From positions 628,155 through 692,154 of the forward strand of contig JADJWE010000002.1 of NCBI GenBank assembly GCA_016716525.1: DNA of 64,000 nt, given 5' to 3'. How positions within the stretch are numbered: position 1 is the stretch's first letter; each line of letters begins with the position of its first letter. Shown piece after piece: positions 27,789 through 35,411 of this stretch. The translations under genes and the position numbers were made by a program. The notes below the pieces were generated by a model that saw only the letters and a list, made by a program, of their open reading frames with translations, was not told the origin of the DNA and did no database searches. This DNA comes from Candidatus Flexicrinis affinis. Its GTDB lineage: Bacteria; Chloroflexota; Anaerolineae; Aggregatilineales; Phototrophicaceae.

Positions 27789-29156
27789 TTAGTTCTTGCC
27801 GTTGCCCCGGCCGTTGCCATTACCGCCACCGTTGCCGTTGCCATTGTTACCGCGGTCTTCGGGTGGGCCGCCGCGGCCGTTCCCATTCCCGTTGTTGCCG
27901 CGGCCGTTGCCATTGCCGTTGTTACCGCGGTCTTCGGGCGGGCCGCCGCGACCATTGCCGTTGCCGTTGTTGGTGCGCGCTTCGGTCTCTTCCTCGTCGC
28001 CGTCGTCGTCGGTATCGATCTTGGCCTTACCCGAGAAGAACTCGCCCGGATGCAGGCCGGCATCGCGGATCACGCGGCCCCAACCGCCACCGTCGGTGAA
28101 GTCGTGGAGGAAGTCGGCGGCGTCGCCATCGGTTGCCTCTGCAAGGCGCAGCGCGATCATGATCTGACCGAACCCGAAGCCTGCGCAGTGCCAGCCGAGC
28201 ACCGTTTCGTAGTGGAGATCGTAGGCCTCAGCGATGCGCTGGGCTGTCGGATGGGGATCGGCGCCAACACAGTCGGTCGGGAGGCTGTTGTCGAACGGGT
28301 CGCAGGCATCGCCGATTCCGTCGTCATCGGTGTCGAGCTGATCGGCGTTCGCCACCAGCGGGCAGTTGTCTTCAGCGTCGACTACGCCGTCTTCGTCGGT
28401 GTCGATAATGTCCGGATCGCACGCGTCGCCGATGCCATCGTCGTCGCTATCGAGCTGATCGGCGTTCGCCACCAGTGGGCAGTTGTCTTCAGCGTCGACC
28501 ACGCCGTCTTCGTCAGTATCGACGATGTCCGGATCGCACGCGTCGCCGATGCCATCGTCGTCGCTGTCGAGCTGGTCGGCGTTCGCCACCTCAGGGCAGT
28601 TGTCTTCAGCGTCGACCACGCCGTCTTCGTCAGTGTCGATGATGTCCGGATCGCAGGCGTCACCGATGCCATCGTCGTCGCTGTCGAGCTGGTCGGCGTT
28701 CGCCACCTCAGGGCAGTTGTCTTCGGCGTCGACTACGCCGTCTTCGTCGGTGTCGATGATGTCCGGGTCGCAGGCATCACCGATGCCGTCGTCGTCGCTG
28801 TCGAGTTGATCGGCGTTCGCCACGTCAGGGCAGTTGTCCTCACTGTCGATGACACCGTCGCCGTCCGAATCGACGTCGTCATGGAAGTTAATTCCGAAGA
28901 ACGTGCCGTCTTCAAGGAAGTAACCAGTGATCGTAATGTGATCGCCGATATTCAGTGCGGTGACATCAAATGCGCTGCCGGGCGCAATGTCAATGCCGCC
29001 GACATCGACAGAACTTAAGCTAACCGACTGTACAGTTCCGGTTAGTTCGACATAGATCGTTTCATCAGTATCCTGAGCCGCAGCGGGTACGGCCATGATC
29101 GTGACGGCCATCACTAGGCAGAGAACGATCCAGAGTGGTCGTGTGAAGGAACGCAT
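27789..29156 (-). CDS. Secreted calcium-binding thrombospondin type 3 repeat protein
   Basis: A signal peptide (LWIVLCLVMAVTIMAVPAAA) precedes a beta-rich N-terminal domain of about 65 residues resembling DUF5666 (LTGTVQSVSLSSVDVGGIDI). Five nearly identical 39-residue TSP3 units follow (residues 96-290), each with DxDxDGxxDxxDNCP and DxDDDGIGDACD, the calcium-binding pattern. Next is a compact domain (YDLHYETVLGWHCAGFGFGQ), then a low-complexity tail of Asn, Gly and Arg repeated as GNGNGRGGPPEDRGNN. The protein is probably exported and calcium-stiffened, perhaps a cell-surface or matrix component. The start has a clear AGGAGG site. The tail could bind nucleic acid or polysaccharide, but that is a guess. 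Confidence 0.85.
   Translation of the reverse strand: MRSFTRPLWIVLCLVMAVTIMAVPAAAQDTDETIYVELTGTVQSVSLSSVDVGGIDIAPGSAFDVTALNIGDHITITGYFLEDGTFFGINFHDDVDSDGDGVIDSEDNCPDVANADQLDSDDDGIGDACDPDIIDTDEDGVVDAEDNCPEVANADQLDSDDDGIGDACDPDIIDTDEDGVVDAEDNCPEVANADQLDSDDDGIGDACDPDIVDTDEDGVVDAEDNCPLVANADQLDSDDDGIGDACDPDIIDTDEDGVVDAEDNCPLVANADQLDTDDDGIGDACDPFDNSLPTDCVGADPHPTAQRIAEAYDLHYETVLGWHCAGFGFGQIMIALRLAEATDGDAADFLHDFTDGGGWGRVIRDAGLHPGEFFSGKAKIDTDDDGDEEETEARTNNGNGNGRGGPPEDRGNNGNGNGRGNNGNGNGRGGPPEDRGNNGNGNGGGNGNGRGNGKN
28287..28871 (-). repeat. Five tandem 117-bp repeats encoding TSP3 units
   Basis: Five consecutive 39-codon units encode the TSP3 repeats. Units 2 to 4 differ by very few codons at the DNA level, mostly in NCPEV versus NCPLV and synonymous changes, indicating recent duplication or gene conversion. 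Confidence 0.85.
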
Positions 29157-29368
29157 TGGGCCTCCTAGAGTGTCAGTCTTGCACCCGTAAAACCGCCAAT
29201 GGCATCCGAATGTTGCACGCGGCTTGTCAAGGCATCTTCACAATTCGCCCGTTCCTACGTACCAGCAGCGACCTGCGTACGGGAACAAGGAGCCTTAACC
29301 TACGCTTGACCTCCTCTTACAAATGCACCGCTATGTTTGAGGCTCAGTTTGAGTCAGGGGGAAGCCCG

Positions 29369-29830
29369 ATGGACCGACCGAAGATCAAAACCCTGTTCCT
29401 GTGCACCGGCAACTCAGCACGCTCGCAGATGGCAGAAGGATTGCTGCGCTACATGGCCGGAGACCTGTTCGAGGTGTATAGCGCGGGACTCGACCCGAAG
29501 GGGCTCAACCCGTTCGCAATTCTGGCGATGGACGAACTCGGCATCGACATCCGCGGCCAACGCAGCAAGAGCCTGCGCGAGTACATGGGCTTCATGCACT
29601 TCGGCTGGGTGATCACCGTGTGTGCTAACGCCGAAGAGCACTGCCCTGCCCCGCTGTGGGCAAACGGCAACAAGGAGCACTGGCCGTTTGACGATCCTGC
29701 CGCGGGGGAAGGCTCGGACGACGCAAAGCTGGCGGCGTTCCGCACCGTGCGTGACCAGATCAAGGCGCGGCTTGTGCCGTGGATCGGCGAGGTCCGCGAA
29801 CGATTCGATCAGCCGACGGAGCGTAACTAA
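29369..29830 (+). CDS. arsC: Arsenate reductase / low-molecular-weight phosphatase family protein
   Basis: The 153-residue protein has the LMW-PTPase P-loop FLCTGNSARSQMAEG (Cys-x5-Arg) at the N-terminus, as in thioredoxin-coupled ArsC, followed by VYSAGLDPKGLNPFA, a WVITVCANAEEHCP segment carrying two Cys that could serve in the resolving relay, and WPFDDPA with the conserved general-acid Asp. It likely reduces arsenate to arsenite in the cytoplasm; phosphotyrosine phosphatase activity is the alternative. I chose ATG 29369 because it follows a GGGGG site and the fold starts right after; an in-frame ATG at 29334 is possible. No arsenite efflux gene is adjacent, but an ArsR-type regulator lies 1.4 kb away on the other strand. 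Confidence 0.85.
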   Translation: MDRPKIKTLFLCTGNSARSQMAEGLLRYMAGDLFEVYSAGLDPKGLNPFAILAMDELGIDIRGQRSKSLREYMGFMHFGWVITVCANAEEHCPAPLWANGNKEHWPFDDPAAGEGSDDAKLAAFRTVRDQIKARLVPWIGEVRERFDQPTERN

Positions 29831-29833
29831 AAC

Positions 29834-29871
29834 AGAAACGCCCCGACGAATGCCGGGGCTTTTCTGTGTTT
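29834..29871. terminator. Bidirectional intrinsic terminator
   Basis: An inner stem GCCCCG/CGGGGC (about 29840-29859) is extended by AACAGAAA upstream and TTTTCTGTGTT downstream. It suits both arsC and the convergent SRPBCC gene. Confidence 0.85.
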
Positions 29872-29883
29872 CAGTGGACCGCA

Positions 29884-30375
29884 CTAGCTCGGCTGGGCGA
29901 GCGCCTCGACCAATTCTTCGAGCCGGTCGTAGGTCTCGCGCATCCCCCATTCCATGCCCGAGTTGTAGTGCCCGTCGCGGTGCTCCTTCGATTGGTACTG
30001 GACGTGGCCGCGCACGGTGGTCACGCCGTTGGCCTCATCCAGCAGCAGCGTGTTAATGTTCTGGAACTGCGGCATTGGCTCGTAGACCTCGGTCTGCACG
30101 ACGCGCTCATGCGGGTCGAATTCGAGGATTTCACCGCTGAAGGCGTGCTCGCCGTGCTCCGGGCTGAATGAGACGATCCGCCACTTGCCGCCAACTCGGG
30201 CATCGGACTCGGCGTGCGTGACGGTCATCACCCGTGGGCCGTACCAGTTCTTGAAGTGCCTTGCATCGGTCATCACTTCGAACACGAGTTTGCGCGGCGC
30301 GGCCAGCCTGCGGGTGAAAACGATCTCCGTGTCGGAAGCGAATTCCAGCTTGAACGACTCGCTGTTGGTGGACAT
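29884..30375 (-). CDS. SRPBCC (AHSA1-type) protein
   Basis: The 163-residue protein has the START-like fold typical of AHSA1 domains: IVFTRRLAAPRKLVFEVMTDARHFKNWYGP, GGKWRIVSFSPEHGEHAFSGEI and GHYNSGMEWGMRETYDRLEELV. Such proteins bind small hydrophobic ligands; no ligand can be named. It is the last gene of a three-gene unit ArsR - SRPBCC - SRPBCC on the reverse strand, 26 nt after the preceding stop, with a GGAG site before the ATG at 30375. The arrangement of an ArsR regulator with two SRPBCC genes is common in soil bacteria. Confidence 0.88.
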   Translation of the reverse strand: MSTNSESFKLEFASDTEIVFTRRLAAPRKLVFEVMTDARHFKNWYGPRVMTVTHAESDARVGGKWRIVSFSPEHGEHAFSGEILEFDPHERVVQTEVYEPMPQFQNINTLLLDEANGVTTVRGHVQYQSKEHRDGHYNSGMEWGMRETYDRLEELVEALAQPS

Positions 30376-30401
30376 GTCGCTAGTCTCCTGTTTGGGTCGA
30401 G

Positions 30402-30893
30402 TTACAGCGTGGCGAGCAGTTCGGCGAGCTGGTCGAGGCACATGTTCATGCCCTCTTCCATACCCATGTCGATCACGGCCCGCAGGGCCTCCGGCGTCGG
30501 GAACACGGCAACTGCCGACATTCGCGTCTTGCCATCGCCAAGGTCCTCGAACGTGATGGTCGTCACCGAGACCGGAAGCGCCGGATTGACGTTGCCGTCG
30601 GCATCGGTGAAGGCGTCTTCATAGACAAGGCGCTCCGGCGGGACGATCTCACGGTAGGTCGCCTTGCCCCACGCCTCTTCGCCATCCGGCCCGGCCATGC
30701 AGTAGCGCCACTCGCCGCCCGGCCGCAGGTCGACGCTGCAGTGCGATAGATGCCACGGGCGCGGCGCCCACCACTGCTTGATATGCTCGGGTTGGGTGTA
30801 GGCCGCGAAGACCTTGTCGCGCGACGCGTTGAAGATGCGCTCCACAAAGAAGGTCGCTTCGGTGCTGGCGGCGGCGTTCTGACTGTTACTCAT
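30402..30893 (-). CDS. SRPBCC (AHSA1-type) protein
   Basis: The 163-residue AHSA1-like protein begins with a short polar tail, then TFFVERIFNASRDKVFAAYTQPEHIKQWW, RPGGEWRYCMAGPDGEEAWGK, and ends with MGMEEGMNMCLDQLAELL. It is related to the next gene downstream but is not a recent duplicate. The start overlaps the last 8 nt of the ArsR gene, so translation is probably coupled. Confidence 0.88.
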   Translation of the reverse strand: MSNSQNAAASTEATFFVERIFNASRDKVFAAYTQPEHIKQWWAPRPWHLSHCSVDLRPGGEWRYCMAGPDGEEAWGKATYREIVPPERLVYEDAFTDADGNVNPALPVSVTTITFEDLGDGKTRMSAVAVFPTPEALRAVIDMGMEEGMNMCLDQLAELLATL

Positions 30894-31221
30894 GGTCTGT
30901 GTCCCTCAATTCCCTCGATTGTAGGTCTTGCAGGTAACTGTCCAGCCGGTCGAGCCGGTCTTCCCATGCGCGTTTGTAGGCTTCGAGCCACGAGTGAACC
31001 TCGGCGAGGGGTTCAGCGTTCAGCTCGTACCAGCGGCGCTGGGCGTCCTGACGCACACGGACCAAGCCTGCCTCGCGCAAGACGCGCAGTTGTTTCGACA
31101 CCCCGGGTTGGCTGATGCCGACGAGTTCCACAAGGTCGCCCACCAATCGAGGGCGCTCGCGGAGCAGATCGAGGATCAGACGGCGAGTCGGATCGGCGAG
31201 TGCTTGATACGGTGTGGTCAT
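30886..31221 (-). CDS. ArsR-family winged-helix transcriptional regulator
   Basis: The 111-residue protein starts MTTPYQALADPTRRLILDLL, the typical ArsR N-terminus, with the recognition helix region LVGISQPGVSKQLRVLREAGLV and wing VRVRQDAQRRWYELN. No metal-binding CxC pair is seen, so it belongs to the non-metal ArsR group usually paired with SRPBCC genes. Two other starts (31227 ATG, 31230 TTG) lie inside or against the predicted -10 box, so 31221 is preferred; the transcript may be leaderless. It likely represses its own operon through the palindrome at 31242-31253. Confidence 0.88.
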   Translation of the reverse strand: MTTPYQALADPTRRLILDLLRERPRLVGDLVELVGISQPGVSKQLRVLREAGLVRVRQDAQRRWYELNAEPLAEVHSWLEAYKRAWEDRLDRLDSYLQDLQSRELRDTDHE

Positions 31222-31228
31222 GTGCATC

Positions 31229-31258
31229 AATATACCATATTGGTTATATAACCGTCAA
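31229..31258 (-). promoter_or_regulatory. ArsR-SRPBCC operon promoter with operator palindrome
   Basis: On the reverse strand TTGACG (31258-31253) and TATATT (31234-31229) are 18 nt apart. The spacer holds the perfect palindrome GGTTATATAACC (31242-31253), a natural operator for the ArsR regulator. The -10 box ends only 8 nt before the chosen start codon, implying a leaderless or nearly leaderless message. Confidence 0.7.
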
Positions 31259-31259
31259 G

Positions 31260-31805
31260 GCATACGTGTCGAACAACGCATGAGAGTTTTGGCACGCTGA
31301 GGTGAACGCGAACACGGCAGTGCCGTGTCGCTACAAAAACACTCTAGATCGGCGCCCAAAGCCGGGCAGGACGCGTACAGTTCCCGCAAGTCCAGCGCGA
31401 TATTCGCCACGTCTTTACCCATTCGCCTCGGCTCTCCCCCCTAACCCTTCTACCTATCCCCTCGCTTTCGCCCTTCCTTCCCCTTTCACCTTTCCCCTTT
31501 TTCTGGTGGCTGCGGTACTTGACGGATTCATCGATGGCCGTAAACTGATAGACGTACAGCCGCATCCGCCGCTGTGCTTTGACGAGACGAACAAGGACGG
31601 TTCACGTGGCAGGACGCAGCACACCCAATTGACTTGGCGCAAGCCGGGCTGGACTGCTGCTGAACGTGTTACTCCGTTCCGCGCGCTGCGGTGATTCGTC
31701 ACCCAATCGCGCTCGCCGCTGCCGCCCGTGGGCGGCGGTTTGATTCTCCGCCCCACCCTTGCGCATGAGGCCCCTACTCGACCGCGCAACGGAGGACAGA
31801 CGCCC
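31260..31805. other. Gene-free stretch with a pyrimidine tract and a leader hairpin
   Basis: The region between the ArsR promoter and the ABC-F gene has no convincing gene. It contains a short palindrome (CACGGCAGTGCCGTG at about 31313-31327), an almost pure C/T tract at 31431-31503 with a rough 7-nt period, and a hairpin with stem 31718-31726/31731-31739 followed by TTTGATTCT, about 65 nt before the ABC-F start. Confidence 0.5.
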
Positions 31806-33455
31806 ATGACGGCGCTAACCATCGAACACATCACCAAGACATACGGGCCGTTGACGGTCCTCAACGATATCTCGTTTACGCTTGCGCCCGGCCAGCGCAT
31901 CGGCATCGTCGGTGCGAATGGCGTCGGCAAGTCGACGCTGCTCAAAATTGTCACCGGCGAACTTGAGCCGGACGGTGGCAAGGCGGCATTGCGACCGGGC
32001 ACGCGCTTAGGCTATCTGCCGCAGGAAGACAATGCGGTGCAAGGCACCATCGCGAGCCTGATCGAGCAGTCGCTCGCCGATCTGCGAACGATGGAAGCGG
32101 AGATGCGCGTGCTCGAAGCCGGCATGGGCGACCTGACTGGCGACGCCCTGAGCGACCTGCTCGACCGCTACGGCGAGCTGACCGACGCGTTCGAACGCGC
32201 GGGCGGCTGGGACGCCGAGGCGCGAGTCGGCATGGTGCTTGCCGGCCTGCGGATCGACCACCTGCCGCGCGATCGGGACATCCGATCGCTGTCGGGCGGT
32301 GAGCGTGCGCGGCTTCAACTCGCGCTGCTGCTGCTCAGCGGGCCCGACGTGCTGCTGCTGGACGAGCCGACCAACCATCTCGACGTCGACAGTATGGCGT
32401 GGCTGGAAGGCTACGTACGCGAGCTGCGCGGCGCGGTGCTGATGGTCAGCCACGACCGCACGTTCCTGAACGCGACCGTGACCTCGATCATCGAAATCGA
32501 CGAATTCAGCCACCGTGCCAAGCAGTACACTGGCGACTACGACGACTACCTCAAGGCCAAAACGCGCGAACGCCTGCGCTGGGAACAGGAATACGCGGCC
32601 CAGCAGGACGAAGTCAAAGACCTGCGTATCGCGATCTCCGACGAGATCCGCGCAATGAGCCAGACCAAACCGACCAAGAAGGTCGGCGGCGACAAGTTCG
32701 CCAAGGGGTTCTTTAAGGGGCGCACCGAGATTCACCTGACGCGCAAGCTCGACAACGTCAAGGAGCGCCTCGCCCGAATCGAAGCCGACCCGATCCCGCG
32801 CCCGCCGCGCCCGCTGACGTTCCGCCCGGACTTCGATCCGCGCGCCCTGCGCGGGCAGTTCGCCATCACGATCAGCGGCGTGAGCAAGCGGTACGGGCAG
32901 CGCGCCGTGATCGACGATTTCTCGCTCAGCGTCGCGCCGGATGCACGGATCGCGATTGTCGGGCCAAACGGATCGGGCAAGTCGACGCTGCTGCGGATGA
33001 TCGTCGGGGTCGAAGCGCCGGACTCGGGCGTGGTACACATCAGCCCGCAGGTTCGGATCGGCTATCTCGATCAGTTCGGGGCCGATCTTGACGACGTGCA
33101 GACGGTCGTCGAAGCGTATATCGACGGCAGCGACCTGCCCGAGCAAGCGGCCATCAGCGACCTGCTGGTGAGCGGACTGTTCCGCTATGACGAGGTACGC
33201 CGCACGGTCGGCATGCTGTCCGGCGGGCAGCGGCGCAAGCTGCAGATCGCCAAGCTCATCCGGCAGCAGGCTAACGTGCTGATCCTCGACGAGCCGACCA
33301 ACACGCTCAGCTTCGACGTGCTGGAGGCGTTCGAGGACGCGCTGCGCAGCTTCCCGGGTGCGATCATCGCGGCGACTCACGATCGGCGCTTCTTGGAGGG
33401 GTTCGGCGGGACGGTGTTGGCGCTGGGCGACCGCCAACTGAGCGCGGTGCACTAG
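31806..33455 (+). CDS. ABC-F family ATPase
   Basis: The 549-residue protein has two nucleotide-binding domains and no membrane segments. NBD1 has GANGVGKSTLL, LSGGERARLQLALLL and LLLDEPTNHLDVDS; NBD2 has GPNGSGKSTLL, LSGGQRRKLQIAKL and LILDEPTNTLSFDVLEAF. A charged linker (about residues 245-345) links them. ABC-F proteins act at the ribosomal E site, either as translation factors (EttA, Uup) or as antibiotic-protection factors. The unusual second Walker B continuation (TNTLSFD instead of TNHLD) and the possible attenuator in the leader fit the protection subgroup weakly. An AACGGAGG site precedes the ATG at 31806. Confidence 0.9.
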   Translation: MTALTIEHITKTYGPLTVLNDISFTLAPGQRIGIVGANGVGKSTLLKIVTGELEPDGGKAALRPGTRLGYLPQEDNAVQGTIASLIEQSLADLRTMEAEMRVLEAGMGDLTGDALSDLLDRYGELTDAFERAGGWDAEARVGMVLAGLRIDHLPRDRDIRSLSGGERARLQLALLLLSGPDVLLLDEPTNHLDVDSMAWLEGYVRELRGAVLMVSHDRTFLNATVTSIIEIDEFSHRAKQYTGDYDDYLKAKTRERLRWEQEYAAQQDEVKDLRIAISDEIRAMSQTKPTKKVGGDKFAKGFFKGRTEIHLTRKLDNVKERLARIEADPIPRPPRPLTFRPDFDPRALRGQFAITISGVSKRYGQRAVIDDFSLSVAPDARIAIVGPNGSGKSTLLRMIVGVEAPDSGVVHISPQVRIGYLDQFGADLDDVQTVVEAYIDGSDLPEQAAISDLLVSGLFRYDEVRRTVGMLSGGQRRKLQIAKLIRQQANVLILDEPTNTLSFDVLEAFEDALRSFPGAIIAATHDRRFLEGFGGTVLALGDRQLSAVH

Positions 33456-33475
33456 CCCGCCAAAAGATGTCAAAC

Positions 33476-33520
33476 AAGCTGCGCTGTCAGCGTGCGTGTG
33501 CTGACAGCGCAGCTTTCGTT
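33476..33520. terminator. Strong hairpin terminator between ABC-F and trpB
   Basis: AAGCTGCGCTGTCAGC (33476-33491) pairs perfectly over 16 bp with 33500-33515, with an 8-nt loop and TCGTTGTT after it. It can serve both convergent genes. Confidence 0.85.
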
Positions 33521-33547
33521 GTTGTGGAATGCACTGCCTCTGCTCGG

Positions 33548-34909
33548 TTAGACCTGCGGCAGACGCTGCATGGCAGCGTGCACTTCGGCCTCTGGATATT
33601 CGTAGTCGAACAGGCGCTGATCGAAGTATTCGGTGTAGGCGCTCATGTCGAAATGGCCGTGCCCGCACAGGTTGAACAGGATCACCTTCTTCTCGCCAGT
33701 CTCCTTGGCCGCGAGTGCCTCACGTATCGCGCCAGCGATGCCGTGCGCCGCCTCGGGCGCGGGCACGATGCCCTCGGCGCGCGCGAACGTGACACCGGCC
33801 GCGAAGGTCTCCAACTGCGCGATCGCCTGCGCCTCGATTAAGCCTTGATCGTAGAGTTCGCACACGATCGACGCCATGCCGTGGTAACGCAGCCCGCCCG
33901 CGTGAACCGGCGGCGGCACAAAGTCGTGGCCGAGCGTATACATCTTGACCAGCGGGGTCATGCCGCTGGTATCGCCAAAGTCGTACGCGTAGACGCCCTT
34001 GGTCAAGCTGGGGCACGAGGCCGGTTCGACCGCCAGAATGCGTGTACGCTTGCCTTCCTTCAGGTTCATCCGCACAAACGGCATGGCAATTCCGCTGAAG
34101 TTGCTGCCGCCACCGGTTGGCGCCACGATGACGTCGGGATACTCGCCAGCGAGTTCCATCTGCTTTAGCGCCTCTTGCCCGATCACCGTCTGGTGCATGA
34201 GGACGTGGTTGAGCACCGAGCCGAGCGCGTACTTGTACTTGCCGCCGCTGGTCGCCGCGGCTTCGACTGCTTCGCTGATGGCGATGCCGAGCGAGCCGGG
34301 GCTGTCCGGCGACGCCGCGAGGATGGCGCGTCCGGCATTCGTCTTGTCCGACGGGCTGGGCGTGACGTCGGCGCCGAACGTGCGCATCATCGCGGTACGG
34401 TACGGCTTCTGCTGGTAGCTGACCTTCACCATGTAGACATGGCACTCGAGATCGAAGAAGTTGCAGGCTTGGCTCAGGGCGGTACCCCACTGGCCGGCGC
34501 CAGTCTCGGTCGTCAGGCCAGCGATGCCTGCCCGCTTGTTGTAGAACGCCTGCGGCACCGCCGTGTTCAGCTTGTGGCTGCCGCTCGGCGATGCGCCCTC
34601 GTACTTATAGTAAATATGCGCCGGCGTCCCGAGCGCCTTTTCGAGCCGATAGGCGCGCAGCAGCGGGGTTGGCCGCCACAGCTTATAGATCTCGCGCACC
34701 TCCTCGGGGATTTCAATGTAGCGGTCCTGGCTCACCTCTTGCAGGATCAGGTCGATCGGAAACAGCGGCGCGAGGTCGTCCGGCCCCACGGGCTGATGCG
34801 TACCGGGGTGCAGCACGGGCGGCAGTGGGCGCGGCAGGTCGGCCTGAATGTTGTACCAGTGGGTCGGAATATCGGACTGCGGTAGGTCAAAACGAACAGT
34901 ATCACTCAT
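33548..34909 (-). CDS. trpB: TrpB2-type tryptophan synthase beta chain-like enzyme
   Basis: The 453-residue PLP enzyme belongs to the long TrpB2 (TIGR01415-like) class. It has the N-terminal extension (LPQSDIPTHWYNIQADLPRPLPP), WRPTPLLRAYRLEK, the PLP-lysine GASPSGSHKLNTA, TETGAGQWGTALS, the phosphate loop PTGGGSNFSG and the C-terminal LFNLCGHGHFDM. TrpB2 enzymes make tryptophan from indole and serine, often without a TrpA partner; no trpA is present here. Some members are serine-deaminase-like, so free-indole salvage is a reasonable view. It is divergent from the lysine operon and shares the 34910-35040 promoter region. A GGGAGGGG site precedes the ATG. Confidence 0.9.
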   Translation of the reverse strand: MSDTVRFDLPQSDIPTHWYNIQADLPRPLPPVLHPGTHQPVGPDDLAPLFPIDLILQEVSQDRYIEIPEEVREIYKLWRPTPLLRAYRLEKALGTPAHIYYKYEGASPSGSHKLNTAVPQAFYNKRAGIAGLTTETGAGQWGTALSQACNFFDLECHVYMVKVSYQQKPYRTAMMRTFGADVTPSPSDKTNAGRAILAASPDSPGSLGIAISEAVEAAATSGGKYKYALGSVLNHVLMHQTVIGQEALKQMELAGEYPDVIVAPTGGGSNFSGIAMPFVRMNLKEGKRTRILAVEPASCPSLTKGVYAYDFGDTSGMTPLVKMYTLGHDFVPPPVHAGGLRYHGMASIVCELYDQGLIEAQAIAQLETFAAGVTFARAEGIVPAPEAAHGIAGAIREALAAKETGEKKVILFNLCGHGHFDMSAYTEYFDQRLFDYEYPEAEVHAAMQRLPQV

Positions 34910-34989
34910 TCTCTTTCCCCTCCCTCTATTCGGCGCTTGGCACAGCGAACCGGGGTACGGTAACGCACCGTCGCGCCCCCGTGCAACAA

Positions 34990-35018
34990 TTGCGCAGTTC
35001 TAGAACTTCTCGTATTAT
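34990..35018 (+). promoter_or_regulatory. Lysine operon promoter with a palindrome in the spacer
   Basis: TTGCGC (34990-34995) and TATTAT (35013-35018) are separated by 17 nt. The spacer begins with the perfect 12-bp palindrome AGTTCTAGAACT (34996-35007). Transcription would start near 35025, about 90 nt before the first leader peptide. Confidence 0.65.
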
Positions 35019-35113
35019 GAGTGTTTAATGAGTGAACGCATGGATCGCTTGCGGATGGTGGCGATGCACGTTATCTTTCCGCAGGATCGGCGCTACACAA
35101 CGGAAACGCCAGT

Positions 35114-35161
35114 ATGTCCAGCATGATCAAGAAGGCGAAGAAGACCGACACCCCACGATGA
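35114..35161 (+). CDS. Lysine leader peptide 1 (15 aa), attenuator unit 1
   Basis: The short frame reads MSSMIKKAKKTDTPR and stops with TGA at 35159-35161. Four of 15 codons are AAG lysine, in two adjacent pairs (35129-35134 and 35138-35143). The stop codon is the first three bases of an 11-nt arm (35159-35169) that pairs perfectly with 35209-35219, which overlaps the left half of the following terminator. A ribosome waiting at the lysine codons leaves this arm free to form the antiterminator, while one at the stop codon covers it and lets the terminator form. This is the expected layout for a lysine-sensing ribosome-mediated attenuator. An internal ATG at 35123 is an alternative start. The ribosome site is modest (CGGAA). 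Confidence 0.7.
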   Translation: MSSMIKKAKKTDTPR

Positions 35162-35203
35162 GTGCGGGCTTTTCGCGTACTTGACGACGACAAAGCTGAA
35201 ACC

Positions 35204-35233
35204 AAACCGCCCGCACTCACGGGCGGTTTTTTT
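35204..35233 (+). terminator. Attenuator terminator 1
   Basis: AAACCGCCCG (35204-35213) pairs perfectly with CGGGCGGTTT (35220-35229), the loop is CACTCA and seven T close it (35227-35233). Bases 35209-35219 can instead pair with 35159-35169, which would prevent the terminator from forming. Confidence 0.88.
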
Positions 35234-35264
35234 GTTTCCGTTTAAGGCACCACAGGAGATCACG

Positions 35265-35345
35265 ATGCACCCAGTCACACCCGCCACGCTCCCGTTCGAG
35301 AGCAAGCGCAAGCAGGTCAAGAAGCCGGACACGCCGTCTGGATAG
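35265..35345 (+). CDS. Lysine leader peptide 2 (26 aa), attenuator unit 2
   Basis: A strong CAGGAG site precedes the ATG at 35265. The 26-residue frame begins MHPVTPATLPFE and continues SKRKQVKKPDTPSG, with four AAG lysine codons at 35304, 35310, 35319 and 35322 and one Arg. Its end resembles leader 1 (KKTDTP versus KKPDTP), suggesting that the whole unit was duplicated. GTTTGTG (35350-35356), just after the stop, can pair with CACAAAC (35371-35377) at the base of the second terminator. The distances from the last lysine codon and from the stop to this arm match those in unit 1. The alternative pairing is shorter here (7 bp), so it is less certain. Confidence 0.72.
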   Translation: MHPVTPATLPFESKRKQVKKPDTPSG

Positions 35346-35373
35346 CTTCGTTTGTGCCTGCAATGTGTGACAC

Positions 35374-35411
35374 AAACCGCCGTCCGGACTGTGAATCCGG
35401 GCGGCGGTTTT
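35374..35411 (+). terminator. Attenuator terminator 2
   Basis: AAACCGCCGTCCGGA (35374-35388) pairs with 35396-35410 over 15 bp with one G-U pair and a 7-nt loop, followed by TTTTCGTTT. It lies 56 nt before lysW, so transcription must read through it to express the operon. Confidence 0.88.

Noticed and set aside
28287..28871. CRISPR-like or satellite DNA from regular 117-bp repeats
   Set aside because: The repeats are in frame and encode TSP3 calcium-binding units inside a complete secreted protein.
31302..31694. A 130-codon frame through the pyrimidine tract
   Set aside because: It is composed largely of translated C/T repeats (Pro/Ser/Phe/Leu), has no ribosome site and no family resemblance.
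31566..31720. T-box riboswitch in the ABC-F leader
   Set aside because: An AAGGACGGTTCACGTGG stretch recalls the T-box sequence only loosely; no specifier loop or matching antiterminator was found, and an ABC-F gene would be an unusual target.
32007..33668. Reverse-strand frame of about 550 codons opposite the ABC-F gene
   Set aside because: Antisense shadow of a strongly supported two-NBD ATPase.
35114..35345. Lysine (L-box) riboswitch ahead of lysW
   Set aside because: The conserved L-box core is not seen; the region is instead accounted for by two short ORFs, two terminators and antiterminator pairings.
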